Shown here piece after piece: positions 1 through 10,600 of a stretch of 64,000 bases of DNA. Position numbers and translations under genes: made by a program. Source of the DNA: Epichloe hybrida (taxonomy: Eukaryota > Ascomycota > Sordariomycetes > Hypocreales > Clavicipitaceae); NCBI GenBank assembly GCA_019022495.1, contig JAFEKR010000016.1, positions 434,001 to 498,000 on the forward strand, given 5' to 3'. Position 1 is the stretch's first letter; the number at the start of each line of letters is the position of its first letter. Under the pieces are notes generated by a model. That model was not told the DNA's origin, did not search any database, and saw only the letters and a list, made by a program, of their open reading frames with translations.

Positions 1-438
1 ACGGTTCCGCACAACGTGGAAGTGCAAGTAACACTCTTTGCAAGGATTCTGCGCAAGGTCAGCCGAGAAGGCATCAAGACGATCCAACCATCCAAGAAAG
101 CCACTGATGATTTTATACAATATTCGGATGCGTTCTGGAAAACCACGGTTTTATCCGAAAAATGCAGTTCGTGGTACAATGGTGGCATTCCTGGATCGCG
201 TGTCCATGGTTTGTGGCCTGGCAGCTCATCCCTGGTATCTATCATTTCTCATGACCCAAGATGGGAAGATTGGGAATACGAGTATCTTACCGATACCGGA
301 AATCGTCTTTTGTGGTACTTTGGTAATGGCAGCACTAAAAGGGAGCGCAACATGGACCATGATGTTACCTCATACCTTGTCGATCCAGCTGAAATAGATT
401 TGAAAAAGCTTCACGAAGGCTGGTGGAGTGTCTCTTAA
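1..438 (+). CDS. Flavin-containing / Baeyer-Villiger-type monooxygenase, C-terminal part (5' end outside window)
   Basis: Frame 1 is open from the first base to TAA at 436-438, giving the last ~145 residues of a protein that starts upstream. The stretch SSWYNGGIPGSRVHGLWPGS followed by DPRWEDWEY is the C-terminal signature I know from FAD/NADPH Baeyer-Villiger monooxygenases of the FMO superfamily; the FAD and NADPH Rossmann motifs would lie upstream and cannot be checked. Such enzymes insert oxygen next to ketones or oxidise N/S atoms and are common in fungal secondary metabolism. It sits about 0.9 kb before the phage-protein-like gene and 2.2 kb before an ATP-grasp ligase, so it may belong to the same accessory locus (inference). 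Family assignment is good; the substrate is unknown. Confidence 0.8.
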   Translation, partial: TVPHNVEVQVTLFARILRKVSREGIKTIQPSKKATDDFIQYSDAFWKTTVLSEKCSSWYNGGIPGSRVHGLWPGSSSLVSIISHDPRWEDWEYEYLTDTGNRLLWYFGNGSTKRERNMDHDVTSYLVDPAEIDLKKLHEGWWSVS

Positions 439-521
439 GCAGAGTATAAAGACATAATTTTTTACCTAGAAATGTAATTATCATGTAAAAGAGCTCGGAA
501 AATCCAGGGAAACAAAAACAT

Positions 522-865
522 TCATTTATCATCAACTGGCAAACATGAAATGTTGCTCTTATGCATTGTCGTGAAAATTACAACGAGACAGTTGGGCAAT
601 ACTAATATGAAAATCATCCCACAAATCCAGTTGAAGCATTCTTCTCCACCAGGGATATGACCTTTAAAATACGGAGCATTTTTCGCAAGGTGACGAATAA
701 CGATGTAGGCCAAGCTGGTAATACCAAACCCAAAGTTGAATTTGGTATTACGCTCTGGCGAGCCTTTGGGCTTCTTGATACTTGACGAAAACCATTGCCA
801 ATTCCGAATGTCTCGAGAAATTGTAACATTGTAACATTGAACGAGTGGGCAAATCAGCCGTAGCA
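522..865 (-). CDS. Small hypothetical protein with hydrophobic C-terminal half (doubtful)
   Basis: An ATG at 865 (minus) opens about 113 codons. Two hydrophobic stretches (FGITSLAYIVI and ICGMIFILVLPNCLVVIF) separated by a loop suggest a membrane protein, and the composition looks more protein-like than the overlapping frames. I do not recognise a family. The frame stays open another 12 codons upstream without an ATG, so this could instead be the last exon of a longer spliced gene or a decayed remnant. Tail-to-tail with the monooxygenase gene, 83 bp apart. Confidence 0.3.
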
Positions 866-1318
866 TGGCCTTCGAGAAGGGGGTTGCTGGTCGGGTGAGC
901 AACCACGGAGTTAGGCCACGGAACCGAGATGAGTCAGTTTCGCCCGATCAAACGTTTGCGAAGAAATCCAACCGGATCAACAAGATGCTGAGGTCATATA
1001 AGCTGACACTAAATGGCTTACTTTGTTCACTTCATTCGGTCATCAACGTAAGCAATACTCCCCTGATGATTGCTTCTACATGTCTCATTCGTGGAATCTT
1101 CGTGTTCATTGTAGCCAAGGGGCGATCCCTCGGTCCTTTTTCAGAATGCGGAAATTACGTATGCTAAGAACGAAAAAGTCTCGTAGAGGCGGCGGATTCT
1201 TTATGTCCAATCTTTCCGCCTGTACAATGTGGCCAGACGTAAACCCCGTAGCAGGTTGGCCTCCGTACTTGTCTCCCAGTCGGCAAGACGAACCCCCTGT
1301 TTTCATACTTCATTGACC
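866..1318. other. Intergenic / 5' region of the phage-protein-like gene
   Basis: No coding sequence supported. The frame of the next gene is open back to 1229 on non-ATG codons, but the first ATG is at 1319. This is the only space available for its promoter. Confidence 0.5.
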
Positions 1319-2338
1319 ATGTCCACGAGAAACCTTCCTTCGGCTCACCCCTTTCCGCCCGATGTTCTAGCGTGTCATGGCAGCAGCAGCAGCAGTTTGG
1401 TGGCTCTTGGTGGTGGCTCAAAGACAGGGACTCGCCCGACTCAGAAAATATCTGGCCCAGCCTCCACCTTGAACATCACAGAGACTTCGAACGAGTATGA
1501 TGACGAGGCTGGATCCAACAAGGTCCAACACAGTGAGTTGTCGGCTCGCATAGACGCTTACATCCATACGAACCCCTTGATCGGACTACCAGCCTCTATA
1601 ATGGTGGACGGCGCTCAAGTTCGATTTGGTCCTCATATACCGGCTCGTCGGGCTGCCATCGCCTATTTTTTATCGGTCGGCATATGCCCAGATTCGCTGC
1701 CTTTGGTATACGCCAAGGTTGACAAGGGAAAAGCCAGGCGCATCGCCTGCTTGTATGAAGAGCTACAGCCCTCGCCTGAGGACAAACTCACTCAAGCTTC
1801 ATACCGTGCACTGGCTGAAGAAACGCTGGCACAATGGAAGTTTGTGAAAGCCACGGGGCTCCGTATCGAATACAATCCCTCCATGAGAGGTGAACCGGAT
1901 CCATACTCTAATCCCAGGCGGCTCATTCTCGATGTGAGACAGAAGAACCATCTCTTCGTCACCGCCACCCGATCAGCATATGGTGCTGCGTCTTTTGAGC
2001 TCGACCCATCCAATCCCCTTCTGGACGAGGTGCCCGATGAGCGTATATCCGGTGAGGTACCACTTGTCAATGACATTCTTCGAGTTGTACATGACTACTT
2101 CGGCCACACCCGCGAGGGCCTTGGTTTCCGGTCCGAGGGTGAGTACAACGCTTGGCGGGGACACCTAGCTATGTACTCGCCACTCGCCAGGAGGGCCATG
2201 ACAATGGAGATGTGGGTGCAAAACTGTTGGATCAACTACGGGCCATTTGGTTCAAGCAATCGGTGTGCGAGCGTGGAAAACACAAAATTTCCAGCCCAAA
2301 AGCTGGGTCTTTTGCCCGAATGGGTATCCGATGACTGA
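1319..2338 (+). CDS. Protein resembling a bacterial/phage protein of unknown function (possible lateral transfer)
   Basis: Single exon, 339 aa from ATG 1319 to TGA 2336-2338. The first ~85 residues are low complexity, including a Ser run encoded by CAG-type repeats near 1382. From about residue 90 to the end the protein is compact, with conserved-looking blocks: VVHDYFGHTREG, GFRSEGEYNAWRGHLAMYSP, LARRAMTMEMWVQNCWINYG, and a terminal KLGLLPEWVS. From memory, this arrangement (HDYFGH..EG.GFR.DGE.NAW..H..MYSPLARRA, ending in GLLPEW) occurs in phage and bacterial proteins, often as a domain of large polyvalent proteins; function unknown. The lack of introns, ordinary fungal codon use and place next to an ATP-grasp ligase suggest an old transfer recruited into an accessory locus (inference). 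His and Tyr/Trp richness hints at a catalytic or metal site, unproven. Confidence 0.75.
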   Translation: MSTRNLPSAHPFPPDVLACHGSSSSSLVALGGGSKTGTRPTQKISGPASTLNITETSNEYDDEAGSNKVQHSELSARIDAYIHTNPLIGLPASIMVDGAQVRFGPHIPARRAAIAYFLSVGICPDSLPLVYAKVDKGKARRIACLYEELQPSPEDKLTQASYRALAEETLAQWKFVKATGLRIEYNPSMRGEPDPYSNPRRLILDVRQKNHLFVTATRSAYGAASFELDPSNPLLDEVPDERISGEVPLVNDILRVVHDYFGHTREGLGFRSEGEYNAWRGHLAMYSPLARRAMTMEMWVQNCWINYGPFGSSNRCASVENTKFPAQKLGLLPEWVSDD

Positions 2339-2666
2339 GAGAGAGCAAAGGCGCACCTGTATGATTGAGAAAAATGAAAAAAAAAAAACCCCCCATGTAA
2401 CGCATAATGTGCTTGTCAATACATAGATTTGATTTAAACACTTTTTTTTTTTCTTTCGATCCCTTGTCTTCCCCGTCAGCATCGAATGTAGAATAAAAGA
2501 CACACAGTCATTCCCTCATACTTCCACCGTGGAAAGGGGGAATATCAGAAGATACGTTGCAGGGAACTAGAACAAGTACGTTGAATAACCATTCTAGCGC
2601 TACCCTAAAGAGTTTAAAGTCCTGAAAGAACCAACTTTTGGAACAAGCCATTTCTTTATTGACGTC
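2339..2666. other. Convergent intergenic spacer
   Basis: 3' flanks of the phage-protein-like gene and the ATP-grasp gene. It contains A and T homopolymers (near 2377 and 2442) but no gene that I can support. Confidence 0.5.
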
Positions 2667-4682
2667 TCAGAAATTGTTTGTGTGTTCTCTCACCCGCTTC
2701 TCAATCTCTCGTCCGATGCGAAGCGCTTCTTTGCGACTCTTGCGCGAAACTACGAGGAAGAAAGCAATGAAGTTACCGTAAACCTGCCCCGTTTTAGGAT
2801 CAAGAACTTCTTCACCATCCTCCATAAGATTAGCACAATATGTGACGTGGACGCCTAAATCCTGCTCTTGGCCGAGCTTGTGCGCGTTTGCTTGCAGAAC
2901 TGTCTTGCAAATATCCCCAAATCTATAAGTCCCTCCTTTCTGAGCAGAAACAAACAAGAGCTGCATGAAGTACTGCGCGCCGTCACGAAAAGGGTTAGAT
3001 AAAGCCAAGATACGACTCTTGTCGGCTAAGGCGTTCAAAAGAGAAATACTGTAGTATGACACGCCATATGCTCTTGCGGTGGCTTCAACCTCTTGCCATC
3101 CTGGTGCCCGAGGATTGATCTCCAAGAGGAACACATCATCCGGTTGTGTATTCGTTGCCGTTGCTGATTTGTCTAGCTGTAGATCGATGAGTCCGTCTGC
3201 ATCAGCATCTGTAGCATAGTGGCAGCTAGAGTTCCGCAGCTTCGCCTCGATATGCAAGACGGCATTTTGAAAGCCAGCTGCCAGAGAAAGCTCATGAAGC
3301 TTTTGCTGCAGTGCTTCAAGTTCAGTCGAGGGCAGACGAGAAGGTAGCATGTTTGAAGTCTCGACGAAATTAGGCACTCGGGCCCCAGTGTCGCTGCTTT
3401 CACCGTCTCCAGCGCTCGGGAAGTCATCGTTGACCTCAAAAAATACAATCTTGCCATCAACGAGCACCATGTTGGCGTCGACCTCTGGTCCATCAACATA
3501 AGTTTCAATGACAACGTCATGGCCATGCCAAGCTGTAAATGATTCGCGCCATAGCAGAGGCACTTTCTCACGCAGCTCCTGCTCGTCGCGCACTTTCCAT
3601 ACGCCTTCTGACGACCAACCCTTGGACGGCTTGACGATGAGAGGGTAGGGAAGCTGCGGTCCTTCCCTGGAAAGCATGGCGTCCAAGTCGCCCTGAGATC
3701 GAACAAGTCGGCAGAAGACATTTTGGTCCAGCTGGCGCGTCTTGTACTTGTTTTGAGCCAGGGCCACAGCTTCTGGGGGTGAGGTATTGAAACCGAGCTG
3801 GCTGTTGGCTTTGGCTATGACGGTATGAAGATGTTCATCTACACTGATCATACCATCAAGACGATTTCCCTCCGTCTTGCTTTGTTGGTATTCTCTCATC
3901 TTTTCAACAATGCGCTCAACTATGCCCTCGTTTGCTTCCATGTCCATTGCCACAAATTCTTCACGAAGGTGCTTGTACGTGTCGTTTGCTGCCATCCAGT
4001 GACTGGCATCATCAAACACCACCAATGCAATGTTCAACGATGCAGCCGCCAGCAAATAACCTTGAACCTTGGGAAGAGAGCCAGCTCCTACAAGAGCCAA
4101 ATGCTTTCGAGGTATCGGGCTTGAGGACAGCCAGGGAAAAGAAATGCGGTTCGTCAACTCATCGTCGACGGCTGCAGATGTGTAAGGGGTAGAGCATGAG
4201 CTCTCGGCCTGTATCTGGACTGCGCCATAGCAATGAGGAAGTAAACTTGATAGGGCCATGGACTGGTACAGTTCGATAGTACAGCCTTTGATGTGTTGGC
4301 CTGGTGCAACAAAGCCCTGTACCTTGGCGACATTGGGGCAATCAATCAAGCGCCGCTCAAGAAAGTCAGACTGAATGACGTGTCCGGATTGCGATGGCAG
4401 CAATAGTTTAACGACCCTATCGCTCAGTCGAGGGACTTCCCGTAGAAACTGGAAGGCTGCGCATGTTGCGGAGTTCTCATTCAGTGTCGCTGTCAAGTTT
4501 TCCGACACGCGGTTGACGTCGACGGTGACGACTATGGAGCCGGTCTCGTCAGGCAAACCACAGAGGCTCCATCCTCTTCCTGTGTCAGACTCACCGGGTG
4601 ACCCTATCCATCTCAGTCCATCTCAACACATTAGCAAATTTCAGCAGGACAGGTTCTATGAATGCAGCCAGCACCTACCCAT
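2667..4682 (-). CDS. ATP-grasp domain ligase (carnosine-synthase / amino-acid-ligase-like)
   Basis: The main exon (4621-2667) encodes about 650 aa. An N-terminal region containing a small-molecule-ligase-type pre-ATP-grasp fold (LALVGAG at ~residue 175) precedes an ATP-grasp domain: YPLIVKPSKGWSSEGV (~325) is the nucleotide-binding Lys/Gly-rich loop, VVIETYVDGPEVDANM the central strand, and VFLLEINPRAPGW (~510) the Mg-binding E-x-N motif. Such enzymes join a carboxylate, via acyl-phosphate, to an amine. The frame has no usable ATG (first M-like codon is TTG at 4556). A four-base first exon ATGG (4682-4679), donor GTAGGT at 4678, branch GCTAAT and acceptor TTGAG ending at 4622 restores an in-frame start MDGLRWIG (652 aa; inference). 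Divergent from a peptide-type transporter with a shared 0.5-kb promoter, which suggests a linked substrate or product. Family certain, substrate unknown. Confidence 0.85.
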
Positions 4683-5220
4683 GTTTTCTCAGCTGTGTTT
4701 TTCTTCCTAGACTTTGAGCAGTTCTAGGTGTTTTGAAACATTGAAGGGATGTTGGATAAGAGAATCAATTATAATGCGATGTGACGATAGCGCGACGACG
4801 ACGACAGTTCCGATTCAACTGCAGCATGACCCAAACACAAGAAGGGCTACATGTAATAATAAATAATGCAATGCAGTCATCAACTCGGCTCATGCGGTCA
4901 GCTGGTGGTCAGCTGGTGGTCAGCTGGCGGTCAGCTGACGGTCAGCTGTACACGTTCGTGCCCGGGCCCCTGTGTCCTAAGAGGATATACTGAGGCACAC
5001 CCACTGTACCCGTTCACTGGAAATCTACTTGATTTCTTATTTCCTTATTTGCTCATCTCCCGGGGTTGCTCACGACCATGTTCTTTCTTGCAACCAATCC
5101 TTCTCCTTCGTCGCTGCCACAGACCTTTGGAGGACCAGAAATACTTGACTTTATTCGCACTACATTGTGATTTTCATGTCGTAACATTGCCTCTTTTTCG
5201 GTCACCACCACACCAGGCAA
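4683..5220. promoter_or_regulatory. Bidirectional promoter between ATP-grasp ligase and POT transporter
   Basis: The 538 bp between the proposed divergent starts hold no ORF of note. The centre carries the phased CAGCTG array described separately; CT-rich tracts lie close to the transporter start. Joint control of the two genes is inferred from geometry only. Confidence 0.55.
4899..4948. repeat. Five CAGCTG hexamers at exact 11-bp spacing
   Basis: CAGCTG starts at 4899, 4910, 4921, 4932 and 4943, inside a degenerate 11-bp unit GTCAGCTGGTG. CAGCTG is a palindromic E-box-type hexamer, so each unit reads the same on both strands. Regular 11-bp spacing would put the sites on one face of the helix. 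It is 270 bp from each divergent start codon. Confidence 0.9.
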
Positions 5221-6873
5221 ATGGCCTGCCTGCCTGACGAGGCAGCGAGCCCAGGACCAGCAGATGCTACTGAAAAGGTGCATCACTGTCTTGCCAAAGG
5301 CACGATAACTGACCATGGCAACTCGTCGAGCGAGAACAGAAGCGCTGAAAACGTGACAGGCAATCTCCGAAAAGTGGCTGGTCCGATCCCGGTTTCCGTT
5401 TGGCTTGTCTTGCTACTGAACATGGCAGAGCGATTCTCTTTCTATGGCATGACGGCTCCTTTCATGAATTTCATGCAAAATCAACGCAATGACCCGCTGC
5501 ATCCCGGCCGCCTGGGCTGGGGTCAGTCAAGAGCTTCCCAAGTTTCGAATTCTTTCTTCATCATGTCGCTCTTGACGCCGATGGGTGCCTCGCTGGTAGC
5601 TGATAAGTCGCTAGGTCGATACAAGGTCCTGTGCGTCACATTTGGCATTTACCTCGCTGGTGGGATTCTCCTTGTTGTGTCTAGTCTGCCATCTTTGGTG
5701 AATTACGTGGCGCCTCTGTTCATCACGTCTCTGATATTGATAGCCGTGGGCATGTCTGGCGTCAACGGGCTCATGGCTGCCTTCGTAAGCGACCAATTAC
5801 CCAAGGAGGATGTACGCATCATCAAGACTCGCAAGGGCGAGCAGGTTGTTCTTGATCACGGCCGAACTCTCGAGTCCATATACAACATGTACTACTGGAG
5901 CATTAATGTGGGTGGCCTGGCAGGTATAGCAAGCACAGAGCTCGAGCTCCATATTGGCTTCTGGGCGGCCTATTTACTCCCAACTTGTGCGCTTGCCATA
6001 TCGGCGGGCATATTATACCTAGGGAGAAGCCGCTTCGTCGTCGTTCTGGCGGAATCGACAGCGCTGCCCAACGCTGCCAAGGTCATGTGGTTAGGAGTTC
6101 GTGGGAGATTCTCCCTCGACCAGGCCAAGGAGTCTCACCAAGAAAGAAAGCACAATCGTCAAGTTTCTTGGACAGATGATTTCGTTGAAGAAGTGAAGAA
6201 AGCATTGTCAGCGTGCCGCATGATGTATGCGGCGTGGCCAATTCTTTGGATTTGCCGCGGACAGGTCAGCAACAATCTCGTTTCTCAAGCCTCGCAGATG
6301 CAGAACTCGGGCGTTCCCAATGATATGATGTATAACACAAACCCCATTGTCATCATTCTCTTCATACCAATTGTGGACCGGCTTATCTTCCCTTGGCTTC
6401 GGCGTCGTGGGTTCGCCTTAACCGCCGTCACACGCCTCGTGTGCGGCTTTCTGCTCGAGGCTCTCGCCATGGCCATGGCCGCCATCGTGCAGCATCTGAT
6501 ATACCGCTCGGGGCCGTGCTACGAGTATCCACTGACGTGTCCTGCATCCAAGGGGGGTTCAATTCCTAATTCCGTCAGCATCTTCTTGCAGATACCGATC
6601 TTTGCGCTGGAGGCTTTTTCCGAAATCCTGTCTTCCCCCGCCGGCTATGAACTAGCTTTTACCATGGCGCCTACTAGCATGAAGAGCGTCTTGCAGGCAT
6701 TATTTAGTACCACAGGCGCCGTTGGATCGTCCTTGAGCATTGCGCTCAGTCCCTTGTACAAGGACCCTTACATGGCGTGGGTCTATGGCTCTCTTGCGAT
6801 TGCCATGGGCATCGTGACGCTCGTATTCTATTGCATATGGGGACGCAGGGAAAAAAGAGGCGTAAAGAAATAA
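5221..6873 (+). CDS. POT/PTR2-family proton-coupled oligopeptide (or related solute) transporter
   Basis: Single exon of 550 aa, ATG 5221 to TAA 6871-6873. After a ~55-residue soluble N-terminus, AERFSFYG matches the POT family signature (ERFxYYG) in helix 1, followed by VADKSLGRYK, the usual D-x-x-x-G-R-Y-x loop between helices 2 and 3. About 12 hydrophobic segments can be traced, with the large central cytosolic loop (~residues 260-340) typical of the family, and the EILSSPAGYELAF element near residue 465 corresponds to the conserved C-half motif around helix 10. Fungal POT proteins import di-/tripeptides with protons at the plasma membrane; paralogues in gene clusters may move other products. 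Divergent partner of the ATP-grasp ligase. Length is near the family norm (550-620). Confidence 0.92.
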   Translation: MACLPDEAASPGPADATEKVHHCLAKGTITDHGNSSSENRSAENVTGNLRKVAGPIPVSVWLVLLLNMAERFSFYGMTAPFMNFMQNQRNDPLHPGRLGWGQSRASQVSNSFFIMSLLTPMGASLVADKSLGRYKVLCVTFGIYLAGGILLVVSSLPSLVNYVAPLFITSLILIAVGMSGVNGLMAAFVSDQLPKEDVRIIKTRKGEQVVLDHGRTLESIYNMYYWSINVGGLAGIASTELELHIGFWAAYLLPTCALAISAGILYLGRSRFVVVLAESTALPNAAKVMWLGVRGRFSLDQAKESHQERKHNRQVSWTDDFVEEVKKALSACRMMYAAWPILWICRGQVSNNLVSQASQMQNSGVPNDMMYNTNPIVIILFIPIVDRLIFPWLRRRGFALTAVTRLVCGFLLEALAMAMAAIVQHLIYRSGPCYEYPLTCPASKGGSIPNSVSIFLQIPIFALEAFSEILSSPAGYELAFTMAPTSMKSVLQALFSTTGAVGSSLSIALSPLYKDPYMAWVYGSLAIAMGIVTLVFYCIWGRREKRGVKK

Positions 6874-7089
6874 ACGGTGAAGCCAGAACTTGTTTGATCT
6901 TGGAAGCAATCATGTAATTACCTAGTCGCACTGTTGGAAATGGATACCGAGCCCTGCGATGGCATTCACTATCGAGCATCAGTTCTATCGCGAAAGCGCA
7001 CGACATTTACCCCCTTGGCAGTGTGAAGGCTACAAGTAGGTCGCGGTCACACTGTATCGATTCTCTTATTTATCCTTATTCCATACTAA
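6874..7089. other. 3' flank of transporter up to the AT-rich block
   Basis: Normal-composition DNA; no gene seen. Base composition falls abruptly from about 7060-7250 onwards. Confidence 0.5.
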
Positions 7090-7334
7090 AGCCTGATTGT
7101 CCGAATAATGACTTTTCAAGTGTAGTACAAGATCCTTATGGCTGCCCGAATTTATCGGCATCATAGGCGCAGGGAAAGCGTTAGTATCCGCCTGGGCTAA
7201 TTATTATCCGGTTCCGTTTTTACTAATAATATTAACATCAAGTGTGTAAAAGGGCTTTTTTAGTTAATCTACTATAATACAAATTTTACAAATTTATACA
7301 TAACTATCCCTCTAGGGGCATATGCTTTTCCCTT

Positions 7335-7383
7335 TACTAAGACGTCACTTAGCAGATATCTAAGGAGAAGTGATGTCTTAGTA
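7335..7383. repeat. Inverted repeat hairpin downstream of the Helitron gene
   Basis: 16-bp arms 7335-7350 and 7368-7383 are complementary except for one C/T difference of the RIP type, with a 17-nt loop. It lies 3' of the helicase end on the minus strand, where a Helitron subterminal hairpin is expected; a CTAG at 7312-7315 follows about 20 nt later. Assignment as the 3' terminus is tentative. Confidence 0.6.
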
Positions 7384-7689
7384 GATAATAATACCTTTCC
7401 CCCTCTTATAATCTTAAATTAATTTATATTAAATTAATATAAATAGGAGATTTAATAACTAGGACTAGGCTATAAGATTCTTTTATTTAAGGAGCAGGAG
7501 GGGTCTAAGCTAAGTTAATATGCGGAGGTAGCTTAACCACCTTATTATTATTAATAATAAAGCTAATAAAGCTCTTATTATTTAAACTTATTAAAATTTC
7601 TATATCTAATAAGATATATTAGCTTTATCTAGCTATTATATAGCGTAAATTATTTCTACCTTTTATTACTATATATTAAGAGCCCTTAG

Positions 7690-10600
7690 GCTAGTATCTA
7701 AGTTAGTCTAGGAAGTAAGAGTGCTAAGATTAAAGGGAGCATTAAATATAATACCCTTAAGCATCTTTACTCTTAAGATAGTAATATATATAAGGCCTAT
7801 TATAAACTCCTTTATAAAGATATTAGCCACTGCCTTATTAAGAGTAATGCCCTATAACTTATGCATAGTAATGCTATATATAATTATAAATAGGAATTAA
7901 CGCTAGCTATATAGGTTACTACCCTTAATAAACTTATAGTATGCTTAGAAAATAGGAATAATAGTAGCCTTATTAGGCTTTATAAAGTAAGGTAGTCCTA
8001 CGTACTTATCTATTTATATAAATATAATATTAGGAGCCTATTAGTAAGGATTAGTAATATCTTAATCCTAGTAAATATCTTCTATAATCCCTATAGCGCT
8101 ATTAACAAGGCCTATAGGTATCTAGATATTTTCTATTAGCATAACCCTTACTCTAATATAAACTAGTAAAGTATAGTAGAGGTTTCCTGCTATTTAAGAA
8201 TTAGTATTATGCCTAAATTCGCTAATATATATTACGTAGACCTAAATAATTAGTAATATAAGCCTTTCTATATAGTTATAGTTATATTCTTAGACCTGCT
8301 ATCTTATATAGTAGATACAAACTGTATTTACAAAGGAATTAACCTCTAGAGGTGAGAGCTATAATTAAATTTAGGAATAAAGAAGCTTCTAATAGTTAAT
8401 AGATAGCTAAGCTAAATAAAGGCCCTAGAGAGCTTTATGGAATAGTGCTTGTGTATTGCCTTATTAGTAGATAACTTACTAAAGCATAATAGTCTTATTA
8501 AAGGCCTAATAGGCATTACGCCTAGCTAGATCTATATTATTTATAAGTCTGTTATTACTATAAAGAGGCTTCTTAAAGACTAGTAAAAGCTAGTAAAAGT
8601 TACTAAAGAGAATTACGCTATAGCTACTAAAGTAGTCCTTTAAATTAGAAAAGATCTAATAAAGTTATTAGTTAATAGAGTAAAGTATCTTTAGCCTAAT
8701 TATAGACTTCTTATTAATAATAATATATTTAACCCTTTATAGGGTACCCTATAAATTAGAAAGCTTATTAGTTAAAAGCTTAGGTAAGGTTATAATCTGC
8801 CTTAAGACTAGAAAATATAGCAGTGAATATAATATCATTTTATTAATACTATTAGTAGCAATTCTAGTAAGGGCAGCTTACATAATATATCCTAGGGCGT
8901 GGTGTTCTAGTGCTATGGAAATAGCGTGAATAATAAATGATTTCCCTATACCTCCCTAGCTATTAACCTAGAGAAGAAGTAATTTAAGTATTTGCTTATT
9001 TAGATTAAGAGTATCCTTAAGGTAGTAAATATATATATTAAAGATAAGGCACTACTCTAGATTAAGACTAGTAATATTCTAGTTACTTATAGGATCCTAA
9101 GAAGTAATAGTAGTAGTAAAAGACTCCTTAAGGCTATTCTAATACTCTCTCTTTTATATAAGAAGATTAGGATAGGTTCTAATATGATTTCGCTAATTAT
9201 AGGCTAAATCACAATCGCGGTTCCTAAGTAATTTAACCTTATTAGTATTAAGCTTAATATATAGAATTTAGTAAGCCATTTCCTACTAAGCCTCTAGCTA
9301 GACCTTATTCTCCTACTAAGGGTCTTCCTTAAACTTATCTTCTATTATAGGAGGCAGCTTACTATAGTAATTATAATAGTAAGCGCTAGCGTAAACTCTC
9401 TAATAATATATAAATACCTCACAAAATATAGTAAAACTCTTCTCCTTTACTATATTTAGCTAGTTATAGTTAGTATAGGGATAGCTTAGTATAAGCTTTA
9501 CTTTATAGAAGTCCTTAAAGCTTTTATTATTAGGATTAGTCTTATATTACAAGAAGTAATTTAGGACCTAGTTAGGCATATTAAGGAACTCTTACTAATG
9601 CTTAGGCTTCTTAGAGAAGTTAATCTAGGTTAGGAACTAAAAATAATAAAGATTCTATAGGCTTATAAGGTAATTTAGGTACTTCTAGTAAGAATTCAAA
9701 GTCTATTAAACCTAATCTTTACCCTTAGCAGGTAGATAATCTACTTACTAATACTTATTAGGTAGGTAGTAATTAACACTATAAATAACACATAATCCTT
9801 CTTAAAGGTTAAGGTTAAGTAATAGGTAAAGAATCTCTTATATAGACTAGTCTCTTTTAGTAATAAGTTTGTTTATAAACTTAGCAATAAATCTAACAAG
9901 CCTATGACTTACATTAACCTTAGGCAGAATCTCCTTAGCTATATCCTAGAAGGTCTTTAACTACTATTTAGCCTTACTATAATATTTTAATATATAAGAG
10001 ATAACGGTATACACACCTATATAGGGCGTAAAGTTAATATTAGCAAGCTATAAGGCTATAACTATAGGGCTAAAGTTATTTAGAAAGGTATTATTCTAAG
10101 CCCTATTAAATATAAGATACTATGGGTTAAAGTTCCTTATAATAATTAGCTCTTTATAATATGCTTGTGGAAAGTAAAATTAGTAGTGTGTCTCCTCTAT
10201 TAATCTCCTATTAGGTAGTTACTTATAATACTAATAGTATGCTTCTATGTACTTATAGCGTTAAACGTAATTAATTATATTAACTAAATCACTAAACTTA
10301 GAATTTATAATAGGTAAGATTAAAGGGTTATTACCCTAACGCTACTAATTCACTAAGTTAGGGTAGGTATTATAGGTAGTAATATACTACCCCTAGTACT
10401 TAGCAAAGACCTTCTATAGTTTTGTAGTCATAAGGCTAGTATCCAGGGTATCTTTAATCTAAAAGAGGCAATAAGCATAAGGGCTACCTTAGGACTACTA
10501 CTTATATTAGTACTAATATTCCTTAATACTAAATTTAGGCTAAAGAACTTACTTAAAGAATAACTAGAAGTATATCTTAAAGTACTATACTAAGATATAT

